Origin: Hemibagrus wyckioides
Taxonomy: Eukaryota > Chordata > Actinopteri > Siluriformes > Bagridae
DNA: 64,000 bases
Reading direction: 5' to 3'
Assembly: GCF_019097595.1 (NCBI RefSeq)
Contig: NC_080710.1
Location: 6,903,780 to 6,967,779, forward strand
Shown here: piece after piece, positions 1 to 11,962 of the stretch
Numbering within the stretch: the first letter of the stretch is position 1
Layout of the letters: each line of letters begins with the position of its first letter
Position numbers and translations under genes: made by a program
The notes under the pieces: generated by a model
Seen by the model: the letters and a program-made list of their open reading frames with translations, nothing else
Told to the model about the DNA's origin: nothing
Databases searched by the model: none

Positions 1-245
1 TAAAGGGTTCTTGAAAAAGCTTACCAACTATTTTTAAGAATCAAAAGTATGAAAAATTACTTTCAGTTACAGTCTATCGTTCAAATATAATACAAAGTGT
101 TTTTCAAAGGTTGACTGTACAGAAAGTTATTTAAATTGCTTACAAATATTTAAAATATTATTTGCTTATTAACTAAAATGCATTAAACTTTCCAAAGCTA
201 GCCTACTGATTATTAGATCTCTAGAGCTTCGTAGATCTCATCAAA

Positions 246-1500
246 TCAGCCCCTCTCTCGCTCAGTGGTGTCACAAAACTCCTTCACCCTTGCCATACAG
301 AATTGCACATCCAATGTTTTGTTCTGCAGTATTGCAAAAAGCACATCTGAATGCTCGAAAATCCCACTGAACACGTGAAGCAAAAAGCAAAACTGAAAAT
401 CATCCAGACGCGCATTAAATCCATCAGCACAATGCACAGAGTCCTCGTCATACTCATCATGATGTTCCTGTATGTGGTGAAACAGCTCTTTTAGTGCAAC
501 TCTCAAAGACTGCACTGACCAGTCACGAAGTGTACTGCCACCGCGTTGGTGCCACACGAGGAAGGCGCCGCTGGCAAATGTCCAATAGTTGCGTGCGCCT
601 AGGGGATCTGGAGAAAAATGCAGCAAGGCCATTTAGGTGGGCAAAAAAGATCTTGCATTCTTTATGCTTTGTGGCCCCTTGAGTCAATACTAAATTCAGG
701 CAATGGGCATAGCAGTGTATGTATAAGGCCATAGGTGCTCTCTCCTTAACTTTAGCCTGCACCCCATTTAGTCCAGATGACATGACAGCTGCGCCATCAA
801 AACACTGTGCCACAGTTTTATCTATACTTTCATATTCCTCCAAGAAACAGACAATAAGAGCAGCAATGTCATCGGCTCGCTTGCCACTAGTAACGTCCTC
901 AAATCTGACAAACCGCTCCTTGACACCTGTGTCCGTCACATAATGCAGGACCAGCGCAAGCTGTGCTGCATTACTCACATCTGTGGTCTCGTCTACCATA
1001 AGAGCGACAAAAGGTGCCAAATTGATCTCCCTTTTTATCTCTTCTCCCTTCACTTCAGCAATAGCATTAATCAGGTCATTTTGTATTTTGCCTGAAGTCC
1101 CACAAAACACTTTGTTAGTGGACAGGTGGTAATGTAAGTCTGTGTTGTTTTCAGCAAGAAAAGAAAGAAGCTTTATGGAATAAAGAATATTTATGGATGC
1201 AGCGCTTTCATTGTGTCCTCTAAATGAAAGTTCCTGTTTACCCAAAAATGTAACACAGTCTTTTCAGTATTTCCCTATTTTTCTTCACCTTTTCATTGTG
1301 TAGCTCCGTTTCCTTGAGCACTTGTTCAATGAGCTGTAGATCCACCCGGGTTTCCCCAAAGATTTTCAGAAGTAGGGTTGCTTGTAAGTGTCTGGCTGTG
1401 CTTTGGTGTCTCAGTGCTGCCTTGGTTAGGCAACTCAAATTTGCAAACCCAGTGTGGCTCCAAACACCATGTCGATCAACTGCAAATAACTGATTCTGAA
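246..1500 (-). pseudogene. Decayed hAT transposase, ZMYM1-like (DUF4371) copy 1
   Basis: Read on the minus strand, three overlapping frames give a continuous hAT-type transposase related to the domesticated ZMYM1/ZNF862 group: 1438-1238, 1245-523 and 632-246. The middle frame carries the RNase H-fold signature with the first catalytic Asp in LMVDETTDVS and the second in QCFDGAAVMSSGLNGVQA, followed by IHCYAHCLNLVL. At least two frameshifts (near 1240 and near 540) break it. The C-terminal hAT dimerisation block that carries the third acidic residue is absent; below 246 the frame stops and 1-245 is plain AT-rich DNA. It is a mobile-element fossil, not a host gene. Confidence 0.85.
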
Positions 1501-1584
1501 GGCCTTATGGCAGATTTCTTTCACCCTGGCAACACATGATGTCAGCGACTAGCTGAAATACGATTGGATAAATACTCATCATAA

Positions 1585-1735
1585 ATATACACCTGGCCCT
1601 GTGATGGACTGGTGACCTATCCAGGGTGTACCCCTGCCTTTCACCCAATGTGTACTGGGATAGAATCCAGCAGACCCCCATGACCCTAATTAGAAATAAA
1701 GCGGGTATAGACAATGGATGGATGGATAGATATAC
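1585..1735 (+). repeat. Teleost interspersed repeat with GGAT tail
   Basis: The stretch reads like the very common fish repeat that runs from ccctgtgatggactggtgac to a tail of aatggatggatggat. The short GGAT tail at 1713-1728 suggests a retroposed 3' end. I cannot assign a family name without a repeat library. Confidence 0.6.
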
Positions 1736-1799
1736 ACCTCTGGATGCAGCGCAACCAAGAGAAAAGCTATGTAGAGAATAGACTATTGGGAATAATTTA

Positions 1800-2030
1800 A
1801 TACACATTCATGGAAAGATATATTAAATATATTAAAATGCAAGTCAGTGATTCAGATTGCTGCTGTTTAGGCCAGCAGAGAAGGCCTTGCTGGCCCTGAC
1901 AGCCCACCACTGCATTTTAGCAATGTTCAACGCTATTTCAATTATTTCTTAATATTATATTTATTTATTATTTTATTAATTCTTTCAATTAATAAGAAAG
2001 ATGAAGCCAACTACTCAAACAAAAATTTGT
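1800..2030. other. AT-rich spacer, nothing recognised
   Basis: Apart from a short GC-richer bit near 1870-1915, this is AT-rich sequence with TTTATTA runs and no exon-like or repeat structure that I can name. Confidence 0.5.
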
Positions 2031-2169
2031 TTTCAGAATTACAAATGACCTCACAATGCTACATCAGTGCTGTTAGCCAGCCAGACAGCAGCACAGCTAA
2101 CGTCAGCCAAGCGCCTACACCCAGTTCCTCCCCCTCCCTGAGAGAGGGTGCCGACAGTGACAGAGACAA

Positions 2170-2366
2170 AGATGTAGTGTGTATTGGCACAGGTTTTATG
2201 CCGGATGCCCTTTCTGACGCAACCCTCCCATTTTTAACTGGGCTTGGGACAAGCACTGCATCCAGTGGCTGGGGTTTGGGCACTGGCTGGGACATGAACC
2301 CCGGCCTTCCACATGGTAGGCTGGGGTTCATTTTTTTACCTACCACTGAGCCACCAGTGCCCTGTT
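2170..2366 (+). repeat. Teleost interspersed repeat, copy A
   Basis: It contains the run ttttatgccggatgcccttt, then acaagcactgcatccagtggctggg and accactgagccaccagtgccc. The same module recurs about 500 bp downstream in the same orientation, so the two are copies of one dispersed repeat. The apparent open frames on both strands here are by-products of this repeat. Confidence 0.6.
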
Positions 2367-2617
2367 AAAGTAAAAAAAAATTCATAACAAACATTGAAAA
2401 AGTGATTTTTCCATCAAAAGTCAACTTTGATCATTTTTCATCTAACAGGCTTTCCTATCACAGCGCAGCATGCTCCTTGCATTGTGCTTCTCTGGCACTG
2501 AAAATGCAAAAAGTCTCAAGGCACTTCAAGCAAGGGAAAGTGGTTTTGCTTTTTTCACATGTTTGAGGTGAACTATTAAATATGATTGTTTACATTAAAG
2601 TGCAAAAATTCATAACT

Positions 2618-2835
2618 TCTTGTTGATCTTTCGGCTGCTCCCTATGTGTGTGAGGGGTCACCACAGTGGACCGGCTGGTTCATACAAGTAATAGGTTTTA
2701 CACCGGATGCCCTTTCTGATACAACCCACCCATTTTTAACCAGACTTGGGATCAGCACTGCATCCAGTAGCTGGGGTCTGAACCCAGACCTTCTGCATGG
2801 CAGGCAAGAACCCTACCACTGAGCCACCAATGACC
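2618..2835 (+). repeat. Teleost interspersed repeat, copy B
   Basis: This is a second copy of the module at 2170-2366, longer at its 5' end (starts near tcggctgctccctatgtgtg) and ending accactgagccaccaatgacc. Divergence between the copies shows both are old. Confidence 0.6.
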
Positions 2836-3296
2836 ATTGCATGCACTTATCTATACATAGTCTAATTATAGCAACCTATCTTGGTAAATATTAATCTTTT
2901 TCTCTTACTAACGTACCATTTTGCTTAAGAAGACAAGTATTAACCCCTGGAGTTGCACTTATTGGAGTTTCAAAAATTGGGGTGCTATTCAATGACATTG
3001 CAAAGCTTGTGGGAAGAGAGTGAGTAAATTATATGGTAAATTTCTTTGAAAATTATTGTTAAAAACGTGGCATAAGGCTAAACTGAGTAATATTTTTATA
3101 TTTGCATGAACAGTTGCTTTAATTCAAGTGCCTCAAATGTTAATGAAACTACAGAAGATTCTATACTATCTACACAGTAGAGGAAGCTGGCGTTTTCTTT
3201 AAATAGTGCTGGCAATAAAATGAGTGCAGCATTCCTAACAAGACCTACAAACAGATACAAATTATTGTACATTATGGACAGAAATCAGTTAAAGAG

Positions 3297-3575
3297 ATAG
3301 TTTACCCAAAAATGAAAACTCTGTCATTATTCACTCACTATCTCGTCATTTCAAACCTACATGGCTTTCTTTTTTCAGTATAACACACAAAAAAATATAT
3401 TTTGACTTCTACTGTATAAACACAAAGCCAGTGCAGGTCAAAGGGGAGCCACTGTTGTTTGGTTACCATCCTTCTCCAAAATATCTTCTTTTGTGTTCTG
3501 AAGAATAAAGTCATACAGATTTGAAATGACGAGGTAAGTAAATGATGACAGAATTTTCATTTTTGGGTAAACTAT
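3297..3575. mobile_element. MITE with ATAGTTTACCC inverted ends
   Basis: The left end atagtttacccaaaaatgaa and the right end (reverse complement of the same, ending at 3575) form terminal inverted repeats of about 40 bp with few mismatches. The interior holds no coding frame. This matches a very abundant class of fish miniature inverted-repeat elements whose arms read as accaaacag/tcatacaggtttgaaatgac. Confidence 0.85.
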
Positions 3576-3722
3576 TCTGTTAATACTAACATTATTTTAA
3601 TACATGTTCTCACTCATATATTTCATAGGCTACAACCTTTACATTGACAATGTGGACAATGCAACTTTAAACTGGGCATGGAACAGATAGTTTTGATTGG
3701 CGAAAATATATGGTGTAGTTAC

Positions 3723-3880
3723 CTTCTGTGGTTTCCTTTGCTGCCCCAATGAGATTGGCATAGAGTTTTTTTACTTCCTCCATTTGCACTCCTGATGATG
3801 TTTGGGACAATTTCATTTAGAGATGTTTCCATGTTCTTTGCCAAGTCTGTTCCAAACCTCATTGTCATTTCATTCATCAT
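3723..3880 (-). other. Unrecognised exon-like stretch
   Basis: On the minus strand a tract ending tttgtatttaag is followed by 158 nt open in one frame (beginning MMNEMTMRFGTDLAKNME) and then a gtaact donor-like site. From about 3800 onward a different frame reads more like protein (VQMEEVKKLYANLIGAAKET), which suggests a single-base frameshift in an old coding remnant. I do not recognise the family. It could equally be chance. Confidence 0.2.
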
Positions 3881-5520
3881 CTTAAATACAAAACATTTGT
3901 TTACTTCAGGTGCATATACCCAAATTACACACTTTCAGCCAAACAAGTTCCTTAAAGTGAGCATGAACTGGAGGTTGCAAATGACTAACATATAGTGATG
4001 TATTTCCGAGACAGAAAGTTCAAGCTGTCTTATTGTTATTGACAATTTAATTAACAATGACAAGGGAATAAAGGAAAACTATCTTAATTCATTTAAAAAT
4101 CGGGGCAAAATCAATTTAACTTAACTTTCTGAACCGATGGCTCATGAAGCCCATTTAGCTACACAGCAGAATTTTTAACTGAGGTAAACATTACCCGTTT
4201 TGCTTCTTTTGCTTCCATTTTGCTTCTGCTTGCTTCATTACCCATTTTGCTACCCATTTTGCGATTTAACACAAAAGCTACTCTAACAAATAGAAATATT
4301 AACTGATCATACAAAATATTTCAATAATATGATTTAAATAATGTAAAAACTTAACTTACCTGAGGGTATGAACGGGCAGAAATTCGCAGACTCCTCAGTT
4401 TGAAAAAATTAACTGTCACTGTAGTGAGGGTCATCTTCGCCAATCCACCAATAGGAATTTCAGGGGCGATGCAACACATCTACGCCACCAGAGGGTATTT
4501 TTATGATTATTTGTTTTTAATGCCCCCTTCGAGTTAGATTAAACCATCACAATATGGTACAGAATAAAATAAAGAAAACACCTGGTTAGTTTATTTATTT
4601 CACAAAATGATTTGTCAAAAATCAAACTATAATATATTACGAAATATAAGTTGCATAATGTACAAACTTGCATAAAAAGATCAAATCATACATTGTTTTG
4701 ACATTATTTGTTGACTCTCTTGTTTTTGACTACAGCAATCATTCTCCTGGGTCTTGACTCAAAAGCTTTGTGAATGTGTTGTGTAGGCCTATAATTATTG
4801 TGTAAACTTTTGTTTACGTTTCAGTCATAAAACATGAATTATAATTTTAATAAAAAAGGTTCTTTGCTCTCCAAGGGTTCTACATAGAACCATTTTTTTG
4901 GTAAAACGTTCCCCAGTTTGGTTTGTATCTGATAGGTTGGTAATCTGTAGTAATCACTGGAAAAAATTCAAATCAATGTTGGCCAGACAATGTTGCCTTC
5001 TCCTTCAGTGGAAGTCCTCTATCCCACCTTCTCACTCACAGTGGCTAAAAGATACAGCGTTTTTCCTTAAGTTTGAGAAAATTAAATATACAATAAGAGG
5101 TAATACTGCCATAAATTTCAACCATTTATTTTTATATTTCACAGGCCTAGGTTTACTTTTCTATTGTAAAACTTAAAATGTGAGAGTGTCTTATATTTGT
5201 CAATTGAAATGGGCCAGGACCCTTGGGGGTTTGCTTGTTTGTTCTCTTAATTTTTTTTTAAATTGTCAGATTATTGTTATTGTTGTTATTATTATTATTG
5301 TTTTTATTATTTTACTTTACTCCTTTTTCATGTAAAACCAAAATGGGATTCTGTAATGTTCATCATTATGTGACTCGTGTATGTAACCAATAAAAAGACC
5401 TTCAAAAAGAATTCAAATTATTTTTCTCTTGTATTAACAAGAGGTATCAAGTGAAGCAGAAAGTGTTCCTCTGTGTCTTTTTCCTCTGTAAGAAAAAGTG
5501 TGCCAAAGGCCTGTATCAGT
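3881..5520. other. Intergenic spacer with minor repeats
   Basis: No gene is visible. There is a short MITE-like ggttct/agaacc pair at about 4857-4892, a CTCF-like core ccaccagagggta at 4485-4497, and TTA-rich low-complexity sequence near 5270-5320. Confidence 0.5.
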
Positions 5521-6665
5521 TCAGTTAAATTTAGTTCAATTCAATTCAATTCAATTTGCAGAAATGTACACCAGAAGATGCAAAGAAGAATGAAATTGCA
5601 AAGCATCTGAATCACAATAAAAAGGCATAAAAAAACAGTAACAAATAACTCTAGGAGAAATACAATACATAACCTAGATACCATAAATAAATATTGTACT
5701 TCAGATCAATTAACAGCACAACTCAAACAAATTACACAAGCGAAAATCAGAGTGATTAATCAAGAATGTAAGTCATTACACATTTAGTCTACTGATTATC
5801 ACCCTTAATCAGAAGTGGTTTACTTCATTCAATAACCTAATGGCACTTGGGTGGAAACTCTTGCTAAGCCTGACAGTATGGCTCCGCAAGCTGTGATATC
5901 TTCTGCCAGAAGGCAGGAGAGAAAACAAGTAGTGACAGGGGTGAGTGGAGTCTCAGATGCTGCTGGTGGCTTTCGAAAAGCAACATCTTTGGACCCGGAG
6001 CACCATAGGTGGCAGTGTGTCCCCAGTAATTCTTTTAGCCGCCCTCACCACTCTCTCCAAAGCCTTTTTATCCAAAGCATTACAGCACTCATACCAGAGA
6101 GGGATACCACTGGTTGAACACTGTCTATGGTGCCTGTATAGAAAGTATAGATAGACTCAGATACACCCTCTTCAACCACAAGAAATGTAGTCATTGGTGT
6201 GCCTTTTTGACAAGAGAGGAAGCATGCAGAGATTGGGTTAAATCTTGAACCCCAGGAACATGAACCCCAGGAACATTGCGTGTTGAACAATCTCTACAGC
6301 AGTGACACTGATGTAGATGGGGGTATATATGGGATATTTCCTTAGTATTTCAGTATATCAGTATTTCCTTAGTTTTTTCAACATTCAGGATCAGACTGTT
6401 ACACCAGTTTCTAAAAAGTTCCACCTCCTCTCTGTATGCCTTCTCCTCAGAGTCCTGGATGAGACCCATCACTGTCATGTCATGTCATCTGGATACTTTA
6501 TGATGTGGTTTGTACTAAACCTTGTACAACAGTCGTGTGTCATCGGAGTGAATAGTAAAGTACTTGAGACACATCCCTGTGGAGAGCCTGTGCTCTCCAA
6601 TTGCAAAAGGTTTAGATAGATGCTTGGGGATTATTGTTTTAAACAGCAGCCTCATGGAACACTGG
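5521..6665 (-). mobile_element. LINE 3' half, minus strand, decayed
   Basis: Reading the minus strand, fragments of a non-LTR reverse transcriptase C-terminal region appear: near 6480-6400 a piece of the type TTVMGLIQDSEEKAYREEV, and near 5930-5830 LLPSGRRYHSLRSHTVRLS and SFHPSAIRLLNE. The 3' end is the pentamer tail visible on the plus strand as ttcaattcaattcaattcaa at 5534-5553. Several frameshifts and stops; inactive. Confidence 0.75.
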
Positions 6666-7600
6666 CCAAAAACACTGACTAAAATCGAAGAACAGCATCT
6701 GAACAAGTATTTTATCAGAAACTGCGACTTTTTGTGGAATCATTTTCCTCAGGGTCCACACTGAATGTCAGCTGAATCATAGCATCTGGTCAGTGAAGTG
6801 GCTTGGCTTTTATTGCTGGTTAAGTGCCTCAAACTGACCAAAGTATTACTAATACAGTACTACAGTACTATTGTCACAGGACAGGGGAACAGTCTGGTAA
6901 TCTCTGGCAGATTGAAATCCTTGACCTGACTAGCCCAGGCAAGCAAGATTGAAAGTAAAGAAAACAAATTATACACATTAGATAAATACAGATACAAGGT
7001 TTATTGCAATCAGCGCTGGTTACAAAAAGTGAGTTGCACAACATCCTCTGAACCTCAGTTTCAAGTCCCCATCATTTCATCCTTTTTCCTTATCTTTCAA
7101 CCCAAAAAACCTCTATTGAAACACTCCATCTGCTCTTCCACACTATATGCTAGTTAAAGTTCTCTTACTATATCAAATCCTAAATCAAAATGAGAAGTGT
7201 ATCATTGTAAATTGTGTCAGTATGAAAGCAATAACATTCTAGGTTTTACTCAGCTTATGAAATGAAATTTACTTATAAAACTGCTCCTTCAACCTGTATA
7301 GAACCTTGGTGTACCTAGCTGTCCCCATTTATTTACAAAAGCAAGTCTCATTTATACAGATACCATAAGAGGTATTAGATGTCTCATAGAGGTGTTAGTT
7401 TTGACCAAAAAGATGATAGTGGAGCATTTATATACAGTGCTTTTTTATTACAAAATTGTGTTGTGGGGGTTATTTTGATGTCTTTTATGTGTCACAACAT
7501 TTTTTCCAATTTTTTATTGAGGTGACTCTTTCCTAGTGTCTTCCTGTAGCAGTGTGATATTGTCTGCATAAAAGAGCTTCCGGGAATGGGGTGCTTGCAG
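6666..7600. other. Intergenic spacer, nothing recognised
   Basis: No exon, tandem repeat or transposon end could be supported here; composition is ordinary for the region. Confidence 0.4.
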
Positions 7601-7604
7601 GTCG

Positions 7605-7753
7605 GCCTAAGCTTGGTGGATGCTGACAGTGATGTTAAAGGGTGGCAAAATTCCTGCTAGGCACCTGATGCTTGTGAAGTTCTCGTAAAGGAGTTGCCAG
7701 ATGAGCTCATGAGGGACTCGGTCAAATACCTTCTTAAGGTCAAGGAATACCAT
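7605..7753 (-). mobile_element. Reverse transcriptase fragment (RTE-like LINE)
   Basis: The minus strand reads MVFLDLKKVFDRVPHELIW and continues for about 48 codons to a stop. This is the F(L/V)D...AFDxVP core around the first catalytic Asp of LINE reverse transcriptases, closest in style to the RTE group. Flanking sequence up to about 7980 may belong to the same element. A roughly 20-bp direct duplication (caaggaatrccatgtg) sits at 7741-7777. Confidence 0.65.
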
Positions 7754-8252
7754 GTGCACTCAAGGAATGCCATGTGGTGTCTTCATTTTGGAACAGGGCA
7801 TGGAGCTCAGCATTTAAGGCTATCCCATTGTCCTCTGAAGAGATCTTTATACTGAATGCAGAACCAGCGGCCATCATGGAACGTTAGAGCTCTGTGGTGT
7901 AGGCTGCCCTGTCGGCCTCTGGAGGGAGCGCTTGAGCATCGAAGGCCACCCCGTCTGCCAAAGTCAGAACTGTAAAAGAGTCAATCAGCAAACAGATATT
8001 AGGGCGAGAACATTGTATCAGTAGTTTCCACATAAATGCCATAATTCTGCAGAAAGAGTTAATGTAATGTATACTACAAATCTAATTTATATGACTTTTT
8101 TTTTAAAAATATATCAATTAACTGTAAATTGTGTTGTAGTATTATACTGTAATTCATTTACAGCAAGTAACAAAAATTTTACATGACCAATAAATGTAAA
8201 TTCTACAGTAAATTTTTTACATTGTAACCATTTTAAACATTTCACAAAGATA

Positions 8253-9260
8253 CACTATATTGGCAAAAGTTTTGGGACATCTGCCTTTACATGAACATGA
8301 ACTTCATCCTATTCTTAATCTGTAGGGTTTAACATGGAGTTGGCCCGCCCTTTCCTTCAACTCTTCTGGGAAGGCTTTCCACAAGGTTTAGGGAAGCACA
8401 TTTGTGAGGCCAGGCACTGATGTTGGATGAGAAGACCTGTCTCTGAGTCTTATTCATCCCAAAGGTGTTCTATTGGATTGAGGTCAGTAAAGTTTCTCCA
8501 CAACCTCCACAAACTCATCCATTTCTTTATGGATATTGCTTTGTACGCAGTCATGTAGGAACTGGAAGGGGTTATCCCAAAACTGTTCCCACAAAGTTGG
8601 GAGCATGAAATTGTCCAAAATGTCTCGATATGCTGAAGCATTAAGAATTTCTTTCACTGGAACTAAGGAGCCAAGCCCAGCCCCTGAAAAACAACCCTGC
8701 ACCATAATCCCCCCTCCACCAAACTTTACACTTGCCACAATGCAGTCAGGCAAATACTGTTCTCCTGACAACTGCCAAACCCAGACTCAGCCATAAAAAC
8801 CCATTCCATGAAGCTCTCTATGCACTGTTCTTGAGCTAATCTGAAGGCCACACAAAGTTTGAGCTCTGTAGCTAATGAGTCTGCAGAAATTTGGCAACTT
8901 CTGCACACTATGCACCTTAGCATGGGCTGACGATGTGATTTTATGTGGCCTACCACTTTGTGGCTGAGTTGCTGTTGTTCCCAATTGCTTTCACTTTGTT
9001 ATAATCCCACTAACAGTTGACCTTGGAATATTTAGTAGTGAAGAAAATTCACGAATGGACTTATTGCACAGGTGGCAACCTAACATGGTACCATGCTTGA
9101 ATTTACTGAGCTCCTGAGGGTGACCTATTCTTTCACAAATGTTTGTAGAAGCAGTCTGCATGCCTAGGTGCTGGATTTTATACACGTGACCATGGAAGTG
9201 ATTGGAACACCTGAATTCAATGATTTGTAGGGGTGTCCCAAAATCTTTGGCAATATAGTC
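8253..9260 (-). mobile_element. Tc1-like transposon, full length but decayed
   Basis: The element is bounded by inverted ends cactatattggcaaaagttt (from 8253) and its counterpart tttggcaatatagt (to about 9260), with TA before the left end. The transposase lies on the minus strand and is broken into many pieces, for example [20 protein letters not shown] in 8771-8484. It is the same family as the intact element at 35568-36827, which allows a direct count of its mutations. Confidence 0.9.
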
Positions 9261-9429
9261 TGAGCATCAAAAGGTGTTTTGCCATTCAGTGTCTTGATCA
9301 TATGCATCATAGTAAAATACTTTTTTAAAAACGAATTAAAGAGTGAGGCAATGCTTTGAAACTGCTAATAAAAATTATGACAGGATTAAATTTGCAGTCA
9401 ACAGCAGTCCCCTGGGTCTCCATACTGAG

Positions 9430-10110
9430 CCAGTTAGTGGGTGGGATATATTAGGCAGCAAGTGAACATTTTGTCCTCAAAGTTGATGTGTTAGAAGCAG
9501 GAAAAATGGGCGTGTAAGGTGTAAGGATTTGACCGAGTTTGACAAGGACCAAATTGTGATGACTAGACCACTGAATCAGAGTATCTCCAAAAATGCAATC
9601 TGCAATGGTCAGTATTTGTCAAAAGTGATCCAAGTAACAGTGGTGAACCCGTGACAGGGTCATCGTTCTGCTGGGAAACCTTGGGTCCTGCCATCCATGT
9701 GGATGTTACTTTGACACATACCACCTACCTTAGCATTGTTGCAGACCATGTACACCCTTTCATGGAAAGTGTATTCCCTGATGACTGTGGCCTCTTTCAG
9801 CAGGATAATGAGCCATGCCACAAAGCAAAAATGGTTCAGGAATGGTTTGATGAGCACAACAAGGAGTTTGAGGTGTTGCATCCAAATTCCCCATATCTTA
9901 ATCCAATTGAGCTTCTGTGGGATGTGCTGGACAAACAAATTCGATCCATGCAACTTACAGGACTTAAAGGATCTGCTGCTAGCATCTTGGTGCCAGATAC
10001 CATGGCACACCTTCTGGGATCTAGTGAAGTCCATGCCTCAAAGAATTAGGGTTGTTTAGGCACCAACATAACATTGGGCAGGTGGTCATAATGTTATGGC
10101 TGATCAGTGT
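9430..10110 (+). mobile_element. Tc1-like transposon, internally deleted
   Basis: The right end gtcataatgttatggctgat leads to the terminus near 10110. The transposase C-terminus is readable at 9651-10049 with FQQDNEPCHKAK (second catalytic Asp) and NSPYLNPIELLWD (catalytic Glu). Upstream, N-terminal helix-turn-helix sequence (around 9520-9640) is fused directly to sequence just before the second Asp, so the middle including the first catalytic Asp is deleted. Same family as 42250-43256 on the other strand. Confidence 0.85.
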
Positions 10111-10239
10111 ATGTCCTACAGAGAGTTTGGAGCAAGCTTTCCCTTTCCAACATTTGGCTTTACAAGATTGCCTCCAACCTCTGTTTGCATTCTCTTCTGA
10201 AGATTGTGCCAGTGGGAGGTCTGCACATGGCAGTCCAGA

Positions 10240-10650
10240 GGTGGGCAAGCCAATAGTGCAGATTTTTTGCCAAACAAACTGTGATACAAACTTTTTAGGT
10301 GAATCCAAGGAGCTGAAATTGGATCCTTCCAGGCCTGGAGTTAACAATTATCTGCTGAGCCAGAGATGGCTGTGGGTTTTCAACCCTCCCCACTCATCTT
10401 ATATGAGTGAGGTATGGAAACTTATGATACGCATATCATGCTCTATCCATACTGGTGCAAGCTGGAAACCCAAAGCTGAATTACAAAGTCCTCACAACTC
10501 TGATGGTGGAAGTGTCAGCTATCATTAATGCACAATCGATTGTGTCCCAATCTCTTTGGTCCCAGAATCACTTCATCTTAACACCCTCTACTGACCTCAC
10601 ACAGAAAAGTGCGGTTGTTTACCTGATGTAATTTTCACCAGTAGAGATTT
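10240..10650 (+). mobile_element. BEL/Pao LTR retrotransposon integrase fragment
   Basis: Two frames join across a shift near 10440: first NCDTNFLGESKELKLD followed by WVFNPPHSSYMSEVWKLMIR, then KVLTTLMVEVSAIINAQ and FILTPSTDLTQK. The order (NF.GxxxEL, then FxPPxxxxxGGVWE-like, then LTTxxxEVxxIxNxRP-like, then LTPxxLL-like) is that of the integrase C-terminal half of BEL/Pao elements. No LTRs or gag are visible; it is a lone, broken fragment. Confidence 0.75.
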
Positions 10651-11050
10651 AATAAAAATAAGGTAAAGGAAAAGAAATAGACACAAATTAGATGCAATAA
10701 AGTAGAAATAGAACATCTAGGGCATACTGGGTAAATATGGTGGCAATTTGCAATAGAAAAATGAATACATCAAAAACATAGTGGTCCCATGACATCTCAC
10801 CTCTGGTGGGGCAGGTAATGTGCTGGTAAAAGTTTGGAACTGCACCTTTTAGGGTTGGCACTGTTAAAGTAACCTACCACAATGAACACAGAGTGCTGTG
10901 TTTAATATGGATTGCGAGCCTCATGTATCTTCAATAAAACAGTGTCCATGTCTGCCTGAGGTGAAATATTAATGGTGCCAACTATGAGTAAATTACCACC
11001 AACTATGGTGCCAACTGAGTTAATTCAAAAGGAAGGTAGGATGGGAAACA
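10651..11050. other. Spacer, nothing recognised
   Basis: No coding or repeat structure that I can name; a short local duplication (aactatg..gtgccaact) is seen near 10980-11010. Confidence 0.4.
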
Positions 11051-11051
11051 T

Positions 11052-11528
11052 TTGATGGTCAAGAGCTCCAGGTTGAACACCAGCTGTTGTTTACCATTGT
11101 TCACACAACCAGACCTGAATCCCATAGAAAACCTATGGGATCAGCTGAGTCGCCGTGTAGAAGCTCGTAACCCTGCACCCCAGAAGCTCAATGACCTGAG
11201 GGCCGCCCTTCAAGAAAAGTGGAATGTCATGCCTCAGCAGACAATAAGTCGACTTGTGAACAGCATGAGACGTCGTTGTCAAGCTGTAATTGATGGTCAA
11301 GGGCACATGACAAATTATTGAGACATTGACATTTTTTGTTGTGGTATATCCACCACTGTTGTTGGCTTTTGTTTCAATTAATTGTTTGAGATGAGGAAAT
11401 CACCATTGCATGCTTCTACTTAAATGCCCTACTTTCATGATATAATATCACTGTAGCGTGAACTTTTTACATTTTCCATAAATTTCACCCAAAAGCCAAA
11501 TATCCTTAACTTTTTGTGAGTAGTGTAG
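11052..11528 (+). mobile_element. Tc1-like transposon 3' fragment
   Basis: Residues QPDLNPIENLWDQLSRRVEA (catalytic Glu in NPIEN) run to a natural C-terminus SMRRRCQAVIDGQGH at about 11321. The 3' flank ends in taactttttgtgagtagtgt at about 11527, which is a Tc1-type terminal repeat. The 5' half is missing. Confidence 0.85.
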
Positions 11529-11880
11529 TTGGCAGGAACTTCATCAGGCAGCAAGATAGTGACCCAAAACACACAACAAAGGATTTAATAATGGGAAAAA
11601 CTGGAAGCTTTTAGACTGGCCAAGTCAATCACCAGACCTTACCCTAATTGAACATGGATTTCACCTAATAAAAAGGAGACTGAAGGGAGAAATTCTCCCC
11701 AAAGCACACAAAAGAAGCTGTAGTACAAACCTGGAAAAGCATTACAAATGCTTGATGCAGTTCTTGCAAGAATCTTGTTAAACACATCCTTCTCCAGGCA
11801 GCTTCTCCTCTGGGTAGGATACATCCACAGCCAGCTGAGTGCATACCCTCTTTATTTGGAATAATTCAGACAACATCCTT
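11529..11880 (+). mobile_element. Tc1/mariner transposase fragment of a second family
   Basis: The plus strand reads RQQDSDPKHTTKDLI, then a piece like TGQVNHQTLP*LN, then TKEAVVQTWKSITNA, the order found around the second Asp and the C-terminus of Tc1 transposases. It is full of stops and directly abuts the end of the preceding Tc1 fragment. Confidence 0.75.
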
Positions 11881-11956
11881 ATTGAAAAATAGTGATTGTA
11901 CAATTTTTCAACTCCAGCAAGGTAGAGTCCCAAGAACACTTTGTAGAAAACAAAAC

Positions 11957-11962
11957 TTTATT
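11957..11962 (-). terminator. Candidate tgif1 polyadenylation signal
   Basis: The minus strand carries AATAAA here, about 1.04 kb beyond the tgif1 stop codon and just outside the neighbouring Tc1 fossil. It is the only canonical signal on this strand in 12-13 kb, so 13003 to about 11940 is the likely 3' UTR. Confidence 0.5.

Noticed and set aside
2027..2368. Overlapping open frames on both strands
   Set aside because: By-products of the dispersed repeat copy A; a second copy at 2618 is not open.
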